Shown in pieces: positions 39,553-48,526 of a DNA stretch of 64,000 nucleotides. Numbering within the stretch: position 1 is the first letter of the stretch; each line of letters starts with the position of its first letter. The stretch spans positions 1 to 64,000 of the forward strand of contig NZ_SNXB01000004.1 of NCBI RefSeq assembly GCF_004362055.1. Direction: 5' to 3'. The notes beneath the pieces were generated by a model that was given only the letters and a program-made list of their open reading frames with translations, searched no databases and was not told the DNA's origin. A program made the translations under genes and the position numbers. Source of the stretch: Flavobacterium sp. 245 (GTDB lineage Bacteria; Bacteroidota; Bacteroidia; Flavobacteriales; Flavobacteriaceae).

Positions 39553-40677
39553 TTAAACAGCTTTAAGACTCTCAATCAGCCAATCGATATCTTCTTTAGT
39601 ATTATAGTGACTAAATGAAATTCGGAGATTTGGTAATTTTAAATCGGTTTCCGAAAGCATTTCTTTTAAAACATGTGATGGCTTAATGCTTCCTGACTGA
39701 CATGCGCTTCCTCTTGAAACCGCAATTCCTTTCATATCCAAACTAAACAGCAACATCGAAGTTTTATCTGAAGAAAAAGGTAGAATAATGTTGATAATAT
39801 TATAAAAATCATCTCTTTTTCCGTTGATTCTGAAGCCCGGAAAATGAGTTTCTAATTGATTAATAAGATACCTTTTTAAGTCTGAAATGTATTTTCTTTC
39901 TTCTTCTAAATTTTCATAAGATAAAGATAATGCCTTCGACATTCCGGCAATTTGATGAACAGCTTCGGTTCCCGCACGTAGGCCTTTTTCTTGCTCTCCT
40001 CCAAAAATTAAAGGCTGCAATCCAGAATTTTTTCGAACAAATGCAAATCCGACTCCTTTTGGTCCATGAAATTTATGTGCGCTTGCTACTATAAAATCGA
40101 CTGGTATTTTTTGCAGGTCGATTTCTGTCTTCCCAACCGATTGCACGGTATCTGAATGAAATAAAGCATTATATTGCTTGCAAATTACACCAACTCGCTC
40201 AAGATCTAAAATTGTTCCCGTTTCGTTGTTTACATGCATTAAACTAACAATAGTCTTTTTATCTTCTGATAATAAATTAGACAAATGCGTTAAATCGATG
40301 CTTCCATCTGGATTTACCTTTACATAATCAACTTGGATACCATAATCAGATTCCAAAGCCAAAACAGCGTATAAAACAGCGTGATGTTCAATTCTTGAAG
40401 TAATAATTCGCTTTACGCCAAGATCTTCAACAGCAGATCGCAGAATCCAGTTATCTGCTTCAGTACCACCAGAAGTAAAAATAATTTCCTGAGCCGAACA
40501 GTTTAAATGTTTAGCAATACTTTTTCTGGAAAGTTCTAAAATAGTTTTGCCATTTCGTCCAAAACTATGTGTAGAAGACGGATTACCAAAATCTTCTGTC
40601 ATCACTTTTGTCATTTCCTGAATTACTTCAGGACGCATGGCCGTTGTAGAGGCGTTATCGAGATATACTTTTTTCAT
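39553..40677 (-). CDS. Cysteine desulfurase family protein
   Basis: 374 residues from ATG 40677; the frame upstream to 40722 lacks conservation with the MKKVYLDNASTT start. DNASTT, SSTHSFGRNGK, FTSGGTEADNW, the PLP lysine in SAHKFHGPKGVGF and the persulfide Cys in SRGSACQSGSIKPSH are visible. It is a NifS/IscS-like enzyme releasing sulfur from cysteine for Fe-S cluster or tRNA thiolation. No isc or suf genes are adjacent, so the specific role (IscS against NifS-like) cannot be set. Confidence 0.9.
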   Translation of the reverse strand: MKKVYLDNASTTAMRPEVIQEMTKVMTEDFGNPSSTHSFGRNGKTILELSRKSIAKHLNCSAQEIIFTSGGTEADNWILRSAVEDLGVKRIITSRIEHHAVLYAVLALESDYGIQVDYVKVNPDGSIDLTHLSNLLSEDKKTIVSLMHVNNETGTILDLERVGVICKQYNALFHSDTVQSVGKTEIDLQKIPVDFIVASAHKFHGPKGVGFAFVRKNSGLQPLIFGGEQEKGLRAGTEAVHQIAGMSKALSLSYENLEEERKYISDLKRYLINQLETHFPGFRINGKRDDFYNIINIILPFSSDKTSMLLFSLDMKGIAVSRGSACQSGSIKPSHVLKEMLSETDLKLPNLRISFSHYNTKEDIDWLIESLKAV

Positions 40678-40763
40678 TACTGCAAAGTTATAAAATATCA
40701 ATTGTCCAATCTTCAATATCATTTGCCAAATTTTTCACTATTTTTGACCCAAATAAAATTACG

Positions 40764-41762
40764 ATGAAAAAATATGCAAGCCTTCTATTATTTGCCCTGT
40801 TATTAAACGGCTGCGATGATGGTGATTTGACTGTAGAAACTATTGATTTTAAAGATGTCGTTGCGACAAGCTGTGATCCTACAACTAATACGTTGATTTA
40901 TAAACTTAAACCTCAGGAAACATTATTATTGCAAATGCCTGAAGGCAAACTTGCAACTCAGCCTGACACTTTAGTTTACGATATTGATGATAAGACTTTT
41001 CGTTTTTTCTACCGAGCTTACGATGGCGCTGTTGCAGTATCAAATGTATGTGATGCGATTCCTCCAGCGACACCAAACATTAATCAGGAATGGCGCGCAC
41101 TTGCAGGTAAACTTCAAATTGTAACCAAAGCGAATTATAAAGATCCGGCTCCAGCTGATGGACATACAGAGATTGTGGGATATAATCACAATATTACTTT
41201 GGTAAATGCAACATTTTCAAAACCAGGTCCTGTTCTAGTTAATGATGAATATGTTTTTGGAGATTTTAAAACGACGGTTGATCCTGTCGTCGTAGCTTTT
41301 ACAGATGAAGTTGCAAAATACTGTGATGTTCAATTAAAAGTTTACAATAATAATTTATCAAACGCTTTGGTAATAGAAAACTTAGACAAAAATTTAATTG
41401 TAAATGAAGATACTCCAGCGGGACAACCAAGAAAAAGTTTAATCAATTTGCCTACAAGTAATCCGGCTGTTACTTCAAATAATGTTTATTATAGAATATA
41501 TTCAAGTAATTTACCTGAGCTGCCTAAACAAAATTATTTCTGTGTAGATGCAACTCCATCAACTCCATCAGTAAAAGATACTTGGGTAGGTGTTGCAGGC
41601 GTTGAAAATGTAAGTGGAATTATAGAAATTACTACAAGCCATACTCTTAAAGTTTATAAACATAAAGTGTATATAAGAAACGCAACAATGAAAAAAGGAA
41701 ACAGTACTTTTAAACTTGCAACCGAATTTTACTTAGGAGAAGTAACAACAATAGCTCCATAA
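40764..41762 (+). CDS. Lipoprotein, unknown
   Basis: 332 residues. Signal sequence MKKYASLLLFALLLNGC ends in a lipobox with Cys17, followed by DDGD, acidic residues as seen on surface-exposed Bacteroidota lipoproteins. The mature part is beta-rich, with two similar sections: CDAIPPATPNINQEWRALAGKLQIVT with a later YNHNITLVNATFSKPG, and CVDATPSTPSVKDTWVGVAGVENVSG with TSHTLKVYKHKVYIRNATMKKG. It is thus an internal duplication of about 150 residues. Promoter -7 box TATTTTTG at 40739-40746. Function unknown. Confidence 0.8.
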   Translation: MKKYASLLLFALLLNGCDDGDLTVETIDFKDVVATSCDPTTNTLIYKLKPQETLLLQMPEGKLATQPDTLVYDIDDKTFRFFYRAYDGAVAVSNVCDAIPPATPNINQEWRALAGKLQIVTKANYKDPAPADGHTEIVGYNHNITLVNATFSKPGPVLVNDEYVFGDFKTTVDPVVVAFTDEVAKYCDVQLKVYNNNLSNALVIENLDKNLIVNEDTPAGQPRKSLINLPTSNPAVTSNNVYYRIYSSNLPELPKQNYFCVDATPSTPSVKDTWVGVAGVENVSGIIEITTSHTLKVYKHKVYIRNATMKKGNSTFKLATEFYLGEVTTIAP

Positions 41763-41806
41763 TACAACATCATAATTTGCTATAAAAAGCACTTTTAAAT
41801 TCTTAC

Positions 41807-41872
41807 AAAAAAACATCCATTTTTCAAGCTGATTTTCTAACAGAATCAGAACGAAAAATGGATGTTTTTTTA
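41807..41872. terminator. Bidirectional terminator, two-part hairpin
   Basis: Outer stem AAACATCCATTTTTC / GAAAAATGGATGTTT with inner stem CTGATT / AATCAG, A-run left and T-run right. It lies between the convergent lipoprotein and Smr genes. Confidence 0.9.
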
Positions 41873-41909
41873 TGCTTTTAAAACAGCGTTTTTTAGGATA
41901 AAAAAAGTT

Positions 41910-42461
41910 TTATTTATTGTTTTGCCTAAAATAAACTTCGGTTGCTCCAAGGCCGTATTTTTGATAATTGGCATCTTGAAAATCTAAACCGTCATAACGA
42001 CCTAGTAAGAAATCAAGTTCGGCTTTTAAAATTCCTTCGCCGACTCCATGAATAAAAACAATTTTAGGAATCCTGTTTTTAATCGCAAATTCAATATGTC
42101 TTTTTGCCGTTTCTGTCTGTAGAGTCAAAATATCATAATTCGACATGCCACGTTTATTTGGAACCAATTTTTCAATGTGCAAATCAAATTCAGGAGCCGA
42201 TATTTCGCGTTTATCTTTCTTTTCTTTGACAAAACTTCTTGCTTTTGGCTCTGTTTTCTCTTTTGAAATTTCATCTAAATCAATTCTTTTAATAGAATTC
42301 ATTAAATTACTGGTTTCCTGAATCTTAATTAATTCATTGACAAAAAATGTCATCATAAAACCATCCTCAGTTTCAATCAAAACCTCGTTATTTTTCACCG
42401 AAACTACTATTCCGTTTATGGCTTCATCTAAAACCGAAACCTTATCTCCTTTAGTCAGCAT
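41910..42461 (-). CDS. Smr domain protein with DUF2027-like N-terminus
   Basis: 183 residues from ATG 42461 (a GTG start 42 bp upstream is possible). The first 70 residues hold a small beta domain (KGDKVSVLDEAINGIVVSVKNNEVLIETEDGFMM, read in parts), then a Lys/Glu-rich linker, then the Smr domain at about 105-183: FDLHIEKL, IVFIHGVGEGILKAEL and GATEVYF. Smr domains, first seen at the end of MutS2, nick branched DNA or cleave RNA. This stand-alone type is common in Bacteroidota. The start overlaps the preceding small membrane gene by 11 bp, so the two are cotranscribed. Confidence 0.85.
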   Translation of the reverse strand: MLTKGDKVSVLDEAINGIVVSVKNNEVLIETEDGFMMTFFVNELIKIQETSNLMNSIKRIDLDEISKEKTEPKARSFVKEKKDKREISAPEFDLHIEKLVPNKRGMSNYDILTLQTETAKRHIEFAIKNRIPKIVFIHGVGEGILKAELDFLLGRYDGLDFQDANYQKYGLGATEVYFRQNNK

Positions 42462-42636
42462 CCTCTTCGTCTTTATCTTGATTTTTACTTGGCGTTTTTG
42501 CACTCAGCTGCATCATTCCGTACATGAAAACTACAATTGCAGCGATCATGATATAGATATTTTTTTCTTCAGAAACTTGCTCATAAAGCGCTACTCCAAT
42601 TGCAAGAATCATTATTAAAATTTTAAAAGCTTTCAT
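42451..42636 (-). CDS. Small membrane protein, unknown
   Basis: 61 residues from ATG 42636. Two helices: FKILIMILAIGVALYEQV and IYIMIAAIVVFMYGMMQL, separated by SEEKN, and a polar C-terminal tail KTPSKNQDKDEEDAD. Overlaps the Smr gene by 11 bp. Probably an inner-membrane protein; no known domain recognised. Confidence 0.75.
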   Translation of the reverse strand: MKAFKILIMILAIGVALYEQVSEEKNIYIMIAAIVVFMYGMMQLSAKTPSKNQDKDEEDAD

Positions 42637-42742
42637 TTTTATTTTGTTATAAGATTTCAAAAGTATAAAACTTTAAAATAGCAGTTGGATTCTCTTGAAT
42701 TGATATCGAATATTTTTTTGTAAAATTGCAAAAAACATTCCC

Positions 42743-43027
42743 TTGAATTTAGAGATTTACATGGTCCCTTGCCTATTCAAATGGCTCTTTGGTTTTGACT
42801 GTCTCGGCTGTGGTTTTCAGCGTGGTTTATTCTTACTTTTTCAAGGCGAGTTTTTAGCCGCTTTTAAAATGTATCCAGCGCTTTATTCTACTCTTTTATT
42901 TTTCGGATTTTGTGTTTTGTGTTTTTTCGACAAATCAAAAAAACACAAAAAACTCATTTGGAATTTAGCGTTTTTAAATCTGATTTTTGTCGTTTTTGGT
43001 TATTACCTCAAACACTTTTACTTTTGA
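42743..43027 (+). CDS. DUF2752 family membrane protein
   Basis: 94 residues if the TTG at 42743 is used, 88 from the ATG at 42761. The family pattern is visible: CLFKWLFGFDCLGCGFQRGLFLLFQGEFLAAFKMYPAL, that is, C then G-x-D-C-x-G-C-G-x-x-R and a helix ending in a proline, followed by two more helices. The Cys-rich motif of DUF2752 is conserved but unassigned. An AT-rich leader with a weak TAAAATTG box lies just upstream. Convergent with the DUF1003 gene, 12 bp apart. Confidence 0.78.
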   Translation: MNLEIYMVPCLFKWLFGFDCLGCGFQRGLFLLFQGEFLAAFKMYPALYSTLLFFGFCVLCFFDKSKKHKKLIWNLAFLNLIFVVFGYYLKHFYF

Positions 43028-43039
43028 TTTTTGTAAGAA

Positions 43040-43741
43040 TTATTTTTTGATCTGATGCAAAATATCATTCATCATTTCGATTTGAACTTTTTGAATTTCG
43101 ATCAATTCCTGCTGCTGATGCATAATCAAATGATCGATTTTATCATGAATCATTCTGATCTCTAATTCTGATTTCAAGTTAATCATATAATCTTTTTTAG
43201 CACGGTTTCTGTCTTTTTCTTCCTGACGATTCTGGCTCATCATAATTACCGGCGCCTGCAATGCAGCAATACACGATAAAATCAAATTAAGCAGAATAAA
43301 CGGATACGGATCAAAACCTTTATTCACCAAAATCAAAACATTTGCACTAATCCAAATAACAATAAAAAGAACAAACGATATAATAAAAGTCCAGCTTCCG
43401 CCAAAATCTGCTACTTTATCAGCTATTTTTTGTCCAAAACTTCGTGTTTCATCTTCATCTTCAACAATACTTACAATAGATTTATCTTCTTTTAATGACG
43501 AAATAACGCTTTTTTCAAGATCTGAAAGCATCCCAATTTCACTTGATAAATAATTTGAAATATACTTTTGGCGGTAATCATTCAGTTCCTGAACCGAAAT
43601 ACAATCCTCATCACAAAACGAAGGATAATCTTTTATAATTAAACTCAGAATAGGATCGTGAATTGATTTTCCAGAGATTTTCTGACCGTCTGGCAATTCA
43701 AGACCAGAAATAGCGCTTTTAAAAGTTGAGTTGTTTTTCAT
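43040..43741 (-). CDS. DUF1003 family membrane protein
   Basis: 233 residues. The N-terminal 115 residues are soluble; the DUF1003 core is at about 120-190 with RSFGQKIADKVADFGGSWTFIISFVLFI, two membrane helices and the signature PYPFILLNLILSCIAALQAPVIMMSQNRQEEKDR. The final 45 residues are a helix rich in His, Gln and Ile (HDKIDHLIMHQQQELIEIQ), a probable coiled coil. The family is of unknown function, possibly linked to cyclic nucleotide or potassium handling in some bacteria. Monocistronic. Confidence 0.85.
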   Translation of the reverse strand: MKNNSTFKSAISGLELPDGQKISGKSIHDPILSLIIKDYPSFCDEDCISVQELNDYRQKYISNYLSSEIGMLSDLEKSVISSLKEDKSIVSIVEDEDETRSFGQKIADKVADFGGSWTFIISFVLFIVIWISANVLILVNKGFDPYPFILLNLILSCIAALQAPVIMMSQNRQEEKDRNRAKKDYMINLKSELEIRMIHDKIDHLIMHQQQELIEIQKVQIEMMNDILHQIKK

Positions 43742-43931
43742 TTTTAGAAATTTTACTGGCTAATTTACGCATTTAAGTTTTTAAGATACATCCTAAATAA
43801 GTGTATTTAGCAATCATTTAATTATCACAAATAGCACTGCCAATACAAAATTTCTTTAGTTAATTCCTGCCCTTATTTACAAAAAACGCCTTACTTTTAA
43901 CGTTTGAAAATATCCAATCAATTTTACCATT

Positions 43932-44723
43932 GTGACAAAAGACACTATCATACAAAATATCAAAGCTTTAAAAAGCCATTCAAACATAAATTACGGAATC
44001 AAAACTAAAACAGAAGATTTTACCGAGAAGCTTTTTTACACTCTTTTTGATTCGAATGCTGCTTTAGACCAAAGTATAGACGATCTCGAAGTACGCTTTA
44101 AAGAGATTGCAGTTCTGGCATGTCAAAAACCAGAAAACTTATGCGAATCGATTTGGGACAGATTTTTAGAAAAACTTCCTGGAGTTTTAGAAAAATTAAA
44201 TGAAGACGCTGCTTATATTTTAGAAAATGACCCAGCCTCAAACAGTATTGATGAAGTTTATCTGGCTTATCCTGGATTTTATGCTATTGCTATTTATCGA
44301 TTAAGCCACGAATTATATTTACTTGATTTATTATTATTTTCAAGATTGATGAGTGAATATGCGCACCGAATTACCGGAACAGATATTCACGCAGGAGCTA
44401 AAATTGCATCTCCGTTTTTTATTGATCACGCAACGGGAATCGTTATTGGCGAAACTACAGTTATTGAAAAGCATGTAAAAATATATCAAGGTGTTACGCT
44501 TGGCGCTTTGAGCGTAAGCAAAGAAATGAAAAACGCAAAACGTCATCCAACTGTAGAAAAAAATGTCTGCATTTATGCCAATGCAACCATTTTAGGCGGA
44601 GAAACTACTATTGGAAAAAACAGCATTGTGGGCGGAAATGCCTGGATTACAAAATCTGTTCCCGCAGATTCTATCGTTTTGAATACCACTACAACAGAAG
44701 TTAAAATAAAAGAAAAGAAATAA
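43932..44723 (+). CDS. cysE: Serine O-acetyltransferase
   Basis: 263 residues, start GTG at 43932. A helical N-terminal half (1-150) is followed by a left-handed beta-helix with ITGTDIHAGAKIASPFFIDHATGIVIGETTVIEK (read in parts), IYQGVTLGALS and NATILGGETTIGKNSIVGGNAWI. The catalytic His lies in FIDHATG. It makes O-acetylserine from serine and acetyl-CoA, the substrate of the next gene. The long N-terminus is like EpsC-type Bacteroidota enzymes. One base separates it from cysM. Confidence 0.9.
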   Translation: MTKDTIIQNIKALKSHSNINYGIKTKTEDFTEKLFYTLFDSNAALDQSIDDLEVRFKEIAVLACQKPENLCESIWDRFLEKLPGVLEKLNEDAAYILENDPASNSIDEVYLAYPGFYAIAIYRLSHELYLLDLLLFSRLMSEYAHRITGTDIHAGAKIASPFFIDHATGIVIGETTVIEKHVKIYQGVTLGALSVSKEMKNAKRHPTVEKNVCIYANATILGGETTIGKNSIVGGNAWITKSVPADSIVLNTTTTEVKIKEKK

Positions 44724-44724
44724 A

Positions 44725-45612
44725 ATGAGTCCACAGAAATTGGTTAACCTAATTGGAAATACTCCATTGATGGAAACTGTCAATTTGGTTAAAAATAAAA
44801 ACGTAAAACTTTTACTGAAACTTGAAGGAAATAATCCTGGTGGAAGCGTAAAAGACAGAGCGGCATATAATATGATTGCAGCAGCTTTAGAAAGAGGCGA
44901 AATAAAAAAAGGCGATAAATTGATTGAAGCAACCAGTGGTAATACCGGAATTGCTCTGGCGATGATTGCGCAGTTGTTTCAAATTGAAATCGAATTGGTT
45001 TTGCCGGAAGATTCGACCAAAGAGCGAACTCAGACAATGCGTGCATATGGCGCTACGGTGATTTTAACGCCTGCTGAGGAAGGAATTATTGGCTCTAGAG
45101 ATTATGCCGATAAAAAAGTCGCAGAAGGCGGTTATATTATGCTAAATCAATTTGCAAATGATGACAACTGGAAAGCGCATTATAAAACAACAGGTCCAGA
45201 AATATGGAACGATACCGAAGGAACTGTAACTCATTTTGTCTCGGCAATGGGAACAACAGGAACAATCATTGGAACTTCGACTTACTTAAAAGAAAAAAAT
45301 CCAGCAATACAAATCATCGGCGCACAGCCAAGTGACGGATCTCAGATTCCAGGAATTCGTAAATGGCCACAGGAATATCTGCCAAAAATATTTGATGCCT
45401 CAAAAGTTGATACTGTTATTGATGTCAGTGAAGATGAAGCGAGAGCAATGACAAAACGTCTAGCACTCGAAGAAGGTGTCTTTGCAGGAATGAGCAGTGG
45501 CGGCTCTGTTGCTGTTGCGCTAAAAATAGCCGAAAAATTAGAATCTGGAGTCGTGGTTGCTGTTATATGCGATCGAGGCGACCGTTATTTGTCTTCAGAT
45601 TTGTTTGACTAA
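44725..45612 (+). CDS. cysM: Cysteine synthase B (O-acetylserine sulfhydrylase)
   Basis: 295 residues, the CysM length. LVNLIGNTPLMETVNLV, PLP lysine in NPGGSVKDRAA, EATSGNTGIALA, MGTTGTIIGT and GVFAGMSSGGSVAVAL are visible. It combines O-acetylserine with sulfide, or thiosulfate in CysM types, to make cysteine. Directly linked to cysE (1-bp gap), which forms its substrate. An octamer repeat array begins about 10 bp after the stop. Confidence 0.93.
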   Translation: MSPQKLVNLIGNTPLMETVNLVKNKNVKLLLKLEGNNPGGSVKDRAAYNMIAAALERGEIKKGDKLIEATSGNTGIALAMIAQLFQIEIELVLPEDSTKERTQTMRAYGATVILTPAEEGIIGSRDYADKKVAEGGYIMLNQFANDDNWKAHYKTTGPEIWNDTEGTVTHFVSAMGTTGTIIGTSTYLKEKNPAIQIIGAQPSDGSQIPGIRKWPQEYLPKIFDASKVDTVIDVSEDEARAMTKRLALEEGVFAGMSSGGSVAVALKIAEKLESGVVVAVICDRGDRYLSSDLFD

Positions 45613-45621
45613 AAAAAAGAC

Positions 45622-45750
45622 ACTGAGGTTCTAAGATGCTAAGATTCTAAGTTTTTTACTTTAATAAAATCTTAGCAACTTAAAAGCTCAGCAACTTTGC
45701 AACTTTAAAAAAACTTAGTAACTCAGAACCTTAGCAACTTAGCAACTCAA
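45622..45750. repeat. Octamer repeat region between cysM and aldo/keto reductase
   Basis: Left arm with TTCTAAGA, TGCTAAGA, TTCTAAGT units (45627-45650), then a longer right part with complementary and degenerate units (CTTAGCAA, CTCAGCAA, CTTAGTAA, CTCAGAAC, CTTAGCAA). It runs to within about 6 bp of the next ATG. Confidence 0.82.
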
Positions 45751-45755
45751 AAAAA

Positions 45756-46742
45756 ATGAACTACAGAAAACTAGGAAAAACAAACTTTAACATCTCTGAA
45801 ATCTCACTTGGAACTTGGCAAGTTGGAGGGAAATGGGGATCGGGATTTGACGATAAAACAGCCGATGCGCTTATAAATACAGCAATTGATAATGGTGTCA
45901 ATTTTATTGATACTGCAGATGTTTATGAAAACGGCTTAAGCGAAACTGCTGTTGGGCGCGTTGTGCGTTCAAGATCTGAACGAATTTATGTTGCGACAAA
46001 ATGCGGACGTCAAATTAATCCGCATGTAAATGAAGGCTACCAGCCAAAAGTGCTTCAAAAATTTGTTGAAGACAGTTTAAAAAGAACAGGATTAGAAACG
46101 CTCGATTTGATTCAGCTGCACTGTCCTCCTACTGAAGTTTATTACCGTCCAGAAATTTTTGAATTATTTGACCGTTTAAAAGATCAGGGGAAAATTTTAA
46201 ATCTGGGTGTAAGTGTTGAAAAAGTAGAAGAAGCTTTAAAAGCCATCGAATATTCAAATGTTACTACAGTTCAAATTATTTTTAATCTGTTTCGTCAGCG
46301 CCCTTCGCAATTGTTTTTCTCAGAAGCGAAGAAGAAAGATATCGGAATCATTGCACGCGTTCCGTTGGCAAGCGGACTTTTAACTGGTAAATTTGATTTA
46401 AAAACCACTTTTGAACCGCAAGATCACCGTAATTTTAATCGTAACGGAGATGCTTTTGACAAAGGTGAAACATTCTCAGGAATTGATTATGAATTAGGTT
46501 TAAAAGCCGTTGAAGAATTAAAAGCGCTATTTCCAGAAAATCCAAACCTTGCTCCTATTGCCCTGCAATGGATTTTAAATTTTGAAGAAATTAGCTGTAT
46601 AATTCCCGGCGCTTCAAAAGCAGATCATGTGCTTTCTAATTTATCTGTTTACGATCTTCCTAAAATAAGTCCGGAGAAAATTACTGCAATGAATGCGATT
46701 TATGAAAAATATATAAAACCATCTGTTCATCAACTGTGGTAG
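45756..46742 (+). CDS. Aldo/keto reductase
   Basis: 328 residues, a TIM barrel. MNYRKLGKTNFNISEISLGTWQVGG at the start, FIDTADVYENGLSE with the catalytic Asp and Tyr, VATKCGR with the Lys, DLIQLHCPP with the His, and the NADPH-binding end CIIPGASKADHVLSN. It is of the general AKR type that reduces carbonyls; the substrate is unknown. Octamer repeats lie on both sides of the gene, the left one forming most of its leader. Confidence 0.9.
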   Translation: MNYRKLGKTNFNISEISLGTWQVGGKWGSGFDDKTADALINTAIDNGVNFIDTADVYENGLSETAVGRVVRSRSERIYVATKCGRQINPHVNEGYQPKVLQKFVEDSLKRTGLETLDLIQLHCPPTEVYYRPEIFELFDRLKDQGKILNLGVSVEKVEEALKAIEYSNVTTVQIIFNLFRQRPSQLFFSEAKKKDIGIIARVPLASGLLTGKFDLKTTFEPQDHRNFNRNGDAFDKGETFSGIDYELGLKAVEELKALFPENPNLAPIALQWILNFEEISCIIPGASKADHVLSNLSVYDLPKISPEKITAMNAIYEKYIKPSVHQLW

Positions 46743-46751
46743 TTTTTTTTT

Positions 46752-46827
46752 TTAAGATACTAAGGTTCTGAGATACTAAGATTCTAAGTTTTTTTTAAAC
46801 CTTAGTATCTCAGAACCTTAGAATCTC
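46752..46827. repeat. Octamer perfect inverted repeat
   Basis: AAGGTTCTGAGATACTAAG (46762-46780) and its exact reverse complement (46801-46819) form a 19-bp stem, with further octamer units on both sides and T-rich DNA in the loop. It follows the aldo/keto reductase gene and could end its transcript. Confidence 0.92.
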
Positions 46828-46894
46828 ATCCTGCCACGCAACCTTTTTTGAATTCACACATCTATGTATAAGAACTAACCTTCAATAATTAACC

Positions 46895-47305
46895 ATGAAA
46901 AATTTAAGTTTTATACTAGCTACTCTTTGTCTGATTTTTATTTCTTGCAGTAATGATCGCGCTGACGACAATAACAGCAAAGAAAACGATATCAAGCAAT
47001 TAGAAAAAATGTATCAGGAAATCGTAACGCTTTCTAAAGTAAATTCGGAGACTTGTACAGATTCAAAAGAATGGGATTTTACAGCAATTGGATCGAAAGC
47101 TTGTGGTGGACCTGAGAATTTCATTATTTACTCAAAAAAAATAAACACTGCCGATTTTCTTGCTAAAGTAAAAGCATACACTGATGCTAGAGCAGCATTT
47201 AATGTAAAATGGAATATTTTCTCGACCTGCGATATTATCCTGCCTCCTGCCGGAGTTGGCTGTGTTGATGGAAAACCAGTATTCATGCATAATGTCGCTT
47301 TTTAA
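46895..47305 (+). CDS. Small lipoprotein, unknown
   Basis: 136 residues. Signal with lipobox FISC (Cys18) in MKNLSFILATLCLIFISCSND. The mature part starts with a Lys/Asp/Asn-rich helix (KENDIKQLEKMYQEIVTLS), then four Cys at about residues 52, 67, 110 and 121 (SETCTDSKEWDF, SKACGGPENF, FSTCDIIL, GVGCVDGK) that could form two disulfides. It is like small Bacteroidota outer-membrane lipoproteins. No domain recognised. Confidence 0.75.
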   Translation: MKNLSFILATLCLIFISCSNDRADDNNSKENDIKQLEKMYQEIVTLSKVNSETCTDSKEWDFTAIGSKACGGPENFIIYSKKINTADFLAKVKAYTDARAAFNVKWNIFSTCDIILPPAGVGCVDGKPVFMHNVAF

Positions 47306-47317
47306 ACGCATCTAAGT

Positions 47318-48367
47318 TTAAAGCTCAAATTCAATTTTAAATTCAGCTCCTTTATTTTTACCTTCACTTTCAGCGTTAAGTGTGCCTTGATGACGTTCGA
47401 TTATTTTTTTGCATAAGTAAAGCCCAATTCCGGTAGATAATTCATTTGCAGTTCCTAATCGGCTCATTTTAGTGAATTTTTTGAATAATTCTTCAATTTG
47501 ATTTTTATCAAAACCAATTCCTTTATCGGCTACACTGATTTTTAATTTCGAATCTTCGCTGAAAATTCGGACTTTCACTTCGCTGTCAAAATAAGAGAAT
47601 TTTATCGCATTGCTTATTAAGTTTACCAAAACCTGAACTAGCAGGCCTTCATCAATCCGTAATTTTGCCTCAGATGTATCTAAACTTACATTTAATGTAA
47701 TATTTTTATCTAGCAAACGCTGCTCTACTTGTTCGTTTATAAAAGGTACAATATTGGTAAAAACAATCGTTTTAGCATCTGGATTAAGCTTTGCAACCTG
47801 ATCTTGTTCTTTGAGCAGTTTTATAAAGTTTTCGATGTATCGAAATTGCAAATTAGTCGACTCACAAATTAATTCGGCTAAATGTCTAACAGATTCTGAA
47901 GGGTTTTCGCTTAAAATCAATTTCGCAAGTCCTTGCGGATTTCCAGCAAAATTTTTCAAATCATGCGAAAGCATATAAATCAAATCCTGTTTTTCATTTA
48001 TAAAACTTTCAGACTCATATATTGATTCCTGAATATTGCACATTAATAAACCTGCTTCATCAGTGTATTCTGTAGGCAAAACCGAAAGTTTTCTATTATT
48101 TCTATAATCATCCAATGATTTTGAAGCAATAGATATTGGCATAATCAATTGATTTAAAACCAGTAATGTTACTGCAGTAGCCAATAATGTCATAATTATT
48201 GCAAAAATCACGATAGAGGCTACAGAAATATTGTACGATGAAAACAGTACAAAAAACAGAATACCAATTAAAGGAATATGGATTCCGATGAATGCAACAA
48301 ATAAAAATTTAAAAGCGTAGCTTTTTTTAAGAAAACTTATTTGTGACAGATTATGATATAACTTCAT
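47318..48367 (-). CDS. Sensor histidine kinase
   Basis: 349 residues from ATG 48367; an upstream extension to 48412 is unlikely. Two membrane helices at about 17-38 and 45-70 with almost no periplasmic loop, so it probably senses within the membrane or cytoplasm. HAMP-like linker, then HisKA with LIYMLSHDLKNFAGN (phosphoacceptor His), and HATPase_c with LVNLISNAIKFSYF (N box), VADKGIGFD (G1) and STGIGLYLCKKIIERHQG (G2). No response regulator is adjacent, so it is an orphan kinase in this window. Confidence 0.9.
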   Translation of the reverse strand: MKLYHNLSQISFLKKSYAFKFLFVAFIGIHIPLIGILFFVLFSSYNISVASIVIFAIIMTLLATAVTLLVLNQLIMPISIASKSLDDYRNNRKLSVLPTEYTDEAGLLMCNIQESIYESESFINEKQDLIYMLSHDLKNFAGNPQGLAKLILSENPSESVRHLAELICESTNLQFRYIENFIKLLKEQDQVAKLNPDAKTIVFTNIVPFINEQVEQRLLDKNITLNVSLDTSEAKLRIDEGLLVQVLVNLISNAIKFSYFDSEVKVRIFSEDSKLKISVADKGIGFDKNQIEELFKKFTKMSRLGTANELSTGIGLYLCKKIIERHQGTLNAESEGKNKGAEFKIEFEL

Positions 48368-48514
48368 AAAAAAATAACAATACAATAGGTTAAAAACGCA
48401 GCACTGGGACAATTGCTAAAAAACAAAGTTAACTTTTAAACTCAATTAATCTGTTAAATTAAACAATTTGATAAAATATTTTGAAAATTAAATTTATAAA
48501 AGTTTACAAACCCT

Positions 48515-48522
48515 TATTTTTG
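48515..48522 (+). promoter_or_regulatory. -7 box immediately before rlmD
   Basis: TATTTTTG, exact consensus, ending 4 bp before the ATG at 48527. Start of transcription would fall on or next to the start codon, predicting a leaderless or near-leaderless mRNA. Confidence 0.5.
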
Positions 48523-48526
48523 CGCT

